From Nitratireductor aquimarinus (GTDB taxonomy: Bacteria; Pseudomonadota; Alphaproteobacteria; Rhizobiales; Rhizobiaceae), in NCBI RefSeq assembly GCF_017255295.1, contig NZ_JAFKDE010000011.1, forward strand, positions 102,313-166,312: a DNA stretch of 64,000 nucleotides, in the 5' to 3' direction. Positions within the stretch are counted from its first letter, which is position 1; the number at the start of each line of letters is the position of its first letter. Positions 61,423-64,000 of this stretch are shown piece after piece. The notes under the pieces were generated by a model, which searched no databases, was not told the origin of the DNA, and saw nothing but the letters and a program-made list of their open reading frames with translations. A program made the position numbers and the translations under genes.

Positions 61423-62406
61423 TCAGGAAAGGGTTCTGGAGCGTGCGGGGCTGTGCCCGCAGTAACGCCGAAAGGCGGCGGCGAACCGTCCCGCATGGGC
61501 GTATCCGACGCGGGCGGCGATTGTGGCGACCGGCAGATCACCGTGCTCGAGCAGAAGCCGGGCATGTTCCATGCGGCGCATGGTGAGATAATCATGCGGG
61601 GAGAGCCCGGTGAACCGTCGCATGCCTGTGGTCAGCGTGCGCTGGGACACCTCAAGCCGCTCGCACAGTGTCGATACGGTGAGCGGAAGCGCGGACGGGT
61701 CGTCGAGCAGCGCCTTGAAGCTCAGCACATAGTGCGGCAGCGGACCGGCGGCGGCGAGAGCCGAAGGCTCTGCCTCGCGGCAGGGCACATGGGCAAAGAG
61801 TGTTTCCAGAACCGCATTGACGAGAGGCATGGGCGAAAGAGCCGTGCTGTCGGCGGCCTCGATTTCTTCCGCGACCATGAGCCCGAAGAGACGCGCCAGC
61901 CGTCGCCCGACCGGCGTGTCGAGGTCGATCTCCGGCTTGAAGAACGGTGTGCGGCGCACCGGGTCGCCCGTGTAACGCTGCCAGGAACGCTCGACGAAAT
62001 CGCGCTCCAGCCGCAACATCACCTGCGTGGTGCCCGGACGCCAGTTGGAGCGCACGAAAGGCCCGGGAGACAGGATGAGGCCATGACCCGGACGCGACGC
62101 GACACGGTCGCGCCCATAGAGAATGTCCACCCCGCCGGAAAGCGGGAACTCCAGCATGTAGAACGTGTCGAAAATGCCGGCTTCGACCTCGATGTCGGGG
62201 CCATAGCGCAGGAGATTGAGAGAAGCCCCCTCGCCCGCGACGGCATGGTGCCGGAAGTCGAGTGATGCTTCGCCGGACGGCATCAGAAGGCGATGCGGCC
62301 TGTAGCGCGCGCCGATGGCGGCCTCGGCCTCCGCAACGTCAAGCGAATGCAGGCCGGGAACCCGGCCAAGCCTTTGCGACGCGTCGATGAGATCAGTCAC
62401 CACCAT
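61423..62406 (-). CDS. AraC-family regulator
   Basis: Regulator of 327 aa with an N-terminal AraC_binding_2-type domain (about residues 15-200, YMLEFPLSGGVDILYG) and two C-terminal HTHs (VSTLCERLEVSQRTLTTGMRRFTGLSPHDYL, LPVATIAARVGYAHAGRFAAAFRRYCGHSP). It is upstream of and in the same direction as the kinase-ABC operon and probably activates it. The 200-bp gap between them has no recognisable gene. Confidence 0.9.
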   Translation of the reverse strand: MVVTDLIDASQRLGRVPGLHSLDVAEAEAAIGARYRPHRLLMPSGEASLDFRHHAVAGEGASLNLLRYGPDIEVEAGIFDTFYMLEFPLSGGVDILYGRDRVASRPGHGLILSPGPFVRSNWRPGTTQVMLRLERDFVERSWQRYTGDPVRRTPFFKPEIDLDTPVGRRLARLFGLMVAEEIEAADSTALSPMPLVNAVLETLFAHVPCREAEPSALAAAGPLPHYVLSFKALLDDPSALPLTVSTLCERLEVSQRTLTTGMRRFTGLSPHDYLTMRRMEHARLLLEHGDLPVATIAARVGYAHAGRFAAAFRRYCGHSPARSRTLS

Positions 62407-62462
62407 GGGGCGTGAAGATATCAGGCGGGATCATCCTGTCCACTGGAAGCTGAGCCGCGAAA

Positions 62463-62573
62463 GGGACAAGTCGCGGGTAACCGAACATCGGCGGACGGTG
62501 ATTTCGGTAGATATTTCAATAAATTGCTGAAAGTCTTGCGGTGAGACATGTGTTTGACTTGTCCCTGTCCGCC
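62463..62573. repeat. Interleaved inverted repeats upstream of trpB
   Basis: GGGACAAGTC (62463) pairs with GACTTGTCCC (62556), and GGCGGAC (62490) with GTCCGCC (62567). The A-B-A'-B' order would give a pseudoknot in RNA. They lie between the AraC and trpB starts and may be regulatory or chance. Confidence 0.4.
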
Positions 62574-62613
62574 ATGTGTGAATGGGCGAAAAGCAACAAG
62601 GGGACGCGCACGC

Positions 62614-63834
62614 ATGACTGCACCCATTGAACCCAATTCCTTCCGGATTGGCCCGGATGATGACGGCATGTTCGGCATCTTCGGCGGCCGGTTCGTTGCC
62701 GAAACGCTGATGCCGCTGATCCTCGATCTGGAGAAACACTGGAACGAGGCCAAGGACGATCCGGCATTTCGGGCCGAACTCGAATATCTCGGCCGTCACT
62801 ATACGGGCCGTCCCTCGCCGCTCTATTTCGCAGAACGCCTGACCGAGCATCTGGGCGGCGCGAAGATCTACTTCAAGCGCGAAGATTTGAACCACACCGG
62901 CTCGCACAAGATCAACAATTGCCTCGGCCAGATCCTGCTCGCCAAGCGCATGGGCAAGACTCGCATCATCGCCGAGACCGGGGCCGGTCAGCATGGCGTG
63001 GCCTCGGCCACCGTGTCGGCCCGCTTCGGCCTGCCCTGCGTGGTCTATATGGGCGCGACCGATGTGGAGCGGCAGAAGCCGAACGTCTTCCGCATGCATC
63101 TTCTGGGCGCCGAGGTGAGGCCGGTCTCTTCGGGTCATGGCACGCTGAAAGACGCCATGAACGAGGCGCTGCGCGACTGGGTGACGAATGTTGAAGACAC
63201 CTATTACCTGATCGGCACGGCGGCAGGCCCGCATCCCTATCCCGAACTGGTGCGCGATCTTCAGTCGGTGATCGGCACGGAAGCACGCGAGCAGATCCAG
63301 GAGCTGGAAGGCCGGCTGCCCGACGCCATCGTGGCGGCGGTGGGCGGCGGCTCGAACGCCATCGGCCTGTTCCACCCCTTCCTTGATGACCGCCAGGTGG
63401 AGATCCACGGCGTCGAGGCCGGCGGACACGGGCTGGACGGCGACGAGCACTGCGCTTCCATGACGGCTGGCCGTCCGGGCGTGCTGCATGGCAACCGCAC
63501 CTATCTGTTGCAGAACGATGACGGGCAGATCCTCGACGGGCATTCGGTGTCGGCGGGGCTGGACTATCCCGGCGTCGGGCCGGAGCACAGCTGGCTGAAG
63601 GATTCAGGCCGTGTGATCTATTCGCCCGTTCTGGACGATGAGGCGATCGAGGCGTTCCAGATGACGACGCGTCTTGAGGGCATCATCCCGGCGCTGGAAT
63701 CGGCCCATGCGATTGCCCATGCGATCAAGCTCGCGCCGACCATGGGCAAGGACCAGATCATGATCGTCAATTTCTCCGGTCGCGGAGACAAGGACGTGCA
63801 TACCGTTGGAAAGATGCTCGGCATGGAGATCTGA
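62614..63834 (+). CDS. trpB: Tryptophan synthase beta chain TrpB
   Basis: PLP enzyme joining indole and serine to tryptophan, in complex with TrpA. The 406-aa product has [19 protein letters not shown] with PLP Lys99, [43 protein letters not shown] (phosphate site) and [19 protein letters not shown] 62614 was chosen as it directly precedes the conserved N-terminus; upstream codons add a Cys-rich tail with no similarity. trpA follows after 48 bases. trpF, often upstream in relatives, is not adjacent. Confidence 0.96.
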   Translation: MTAPIEPNSFRIGPDDDGMFGIFGGRFVAETLMPLILDLEKHWNEAKDDPAFRAELEYLGRHYTGRPSPLYFAERLTEHLGGAKIYFKREDLNHTGSHKINNCLGQILLAKRMGKTRIIAETGAGQHGVASATVSARFGLPCVVYMGATDVERQKPNVFRMHLLGAEVRPVSSGHGTLKDAMNEALRDWVTNVEDTYYLIGTAAGPHPYPELVRDLQSVIGTEAREQIQELEGRLPDAIVAAVGGGSNAIGLFHPFLDDRQVEIHGVEAGGHGLDGDEHCASMTAGRPGVLHGNRTYLLQNDDGQILDGHSVSAGLDYPGVGPEHSWLKDSGRVIYSPVLDDEAIEAFQMTTRLEGIIPALESAHAIAHAIKLAPTMGKDQIMIVNFSGRGDKDVHTVGKMLGMEI

Positions 63835-63882
63835 GCCGCAGGATCCGAACCCACAATCTGTCCGAAGAGAAAGCATCCTCCC

Positions 63883-64000
63883 ATGACCACCCGCATTGAC
63901 CGCCGCTTTGCGCGGCTGAAGGAAGAGAACCGTCCCGCGCTCGTGACCTATTTCATGGGCGGCGACCCGGACTATGAGACCGCGCTGTCGATCATGAAGG
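63883..64000 (+). CDS. trpA: Tryptophan synthase alpha chain TrpA, N-terminal part (3' end outside window)
   Basis: The first 39 residues, [33 protein letters not shown], match the TrpA N-terminus, with Glu-Asn-Arg and the FMGGDPD loop. TrpA cleaves indole-glycerol phosphate and passes indole to TrpB. The gene continues past the window. Confidence 0.93.
   Translation, partial: MTTRIDRRFARLKEENRPALVTYFMGGDPDYETALSIMK

Overview
The window is high-GC DNA of an alphaproteobacterium, most likely order Hyphomicrobiales (Rhizobiales) and near Phyllobacteriaceae. This rests on the complete oxygen-dependent cobalamin gene set (cobG, cobF, cobN, cobE, cobK) in rhizobial arrangement, the gene families present, and dispersed palindromes of a kind common in that order (AGAGCAATTCC, GACAGGCTCA and CTTCTCCCCG types). 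It looks chromosomal. I see no tRNA, rRNA, CRISPR array, insertion sequence or phage gene.

Layout. 1-2678: 3' part of a thiamin operon (thiO-S-G-E-D). 2816-3670: purU. 3715-4365: tandem noncoding repeat. 4366-11439: carboxylate module with a tctCBA transporter and GntR regulator on the minus strand, facing an HMG-CoA-lyase-like gene, a class III CoA-transferase and a luciferase-like oxidoreductase. 11638-13149: nhaC antiporter. 13214-33873: B12 region. It has two face-to-face cobalamin riboswitches, one driving hupE-cobU-cobO to the left and one driving cobW-N-G-H-I-J to the right, followed by cobL-E-M-A-B-S-T-F. cobK lies antisense in the middle, and a tyrosine-phosphatase-like gene is coupled to cobD. 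34091-35308: a second CobW-family GTPase behind a Zur-like palindrome, then an 8-bp tandem repeat and a possible small RNA with a strong terminator.

35704-43649: BDH2-like dehydrogenase, polyamine-type ABC transporter, Lrp regulator facing a saccharopine-dehydrogenase-like gene, and an EamA exporter. 43625-48509: BigR/SqrR-type thiol repressor facing a DUF2892 membrane protein and an RND efflux pair, probably a sulfide or persulfide response locus. 48651-52665: universal stress protein and small cytochrome c, facing an unknown 128-aa protein and a flavodoxin-fold reductase, with two FNR/FixK-like boxes between them; then yegP, an MscS channel and a zinc-ribbon miniprotein. 52666-55611: AT-rich spacer, LuxR-type regulator and two exported proteins. 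55664-62406: sugar ABC transporter, FGGY kinase, GntR and AraC regulators, substrate unknown. 62614-end: trpB and the start of trpA.

How it works together: the cob genes cover uroporphyrinogen III to hydrogenobyrinate a,c-diamide, cobalt insertion (CobN only), adenosylation and lower-ligand assembly. CobQ, the CobS/CobT chelatase partners, the cobalt reductase and BluB must lie elsewhere. The strongest leads for new biology are the phosphatase in the cob locus, the BigR-DUF2892-RND locus, the divergent FNR-box locus with its unknown protein, and the possible small RNA at 35435-35646.
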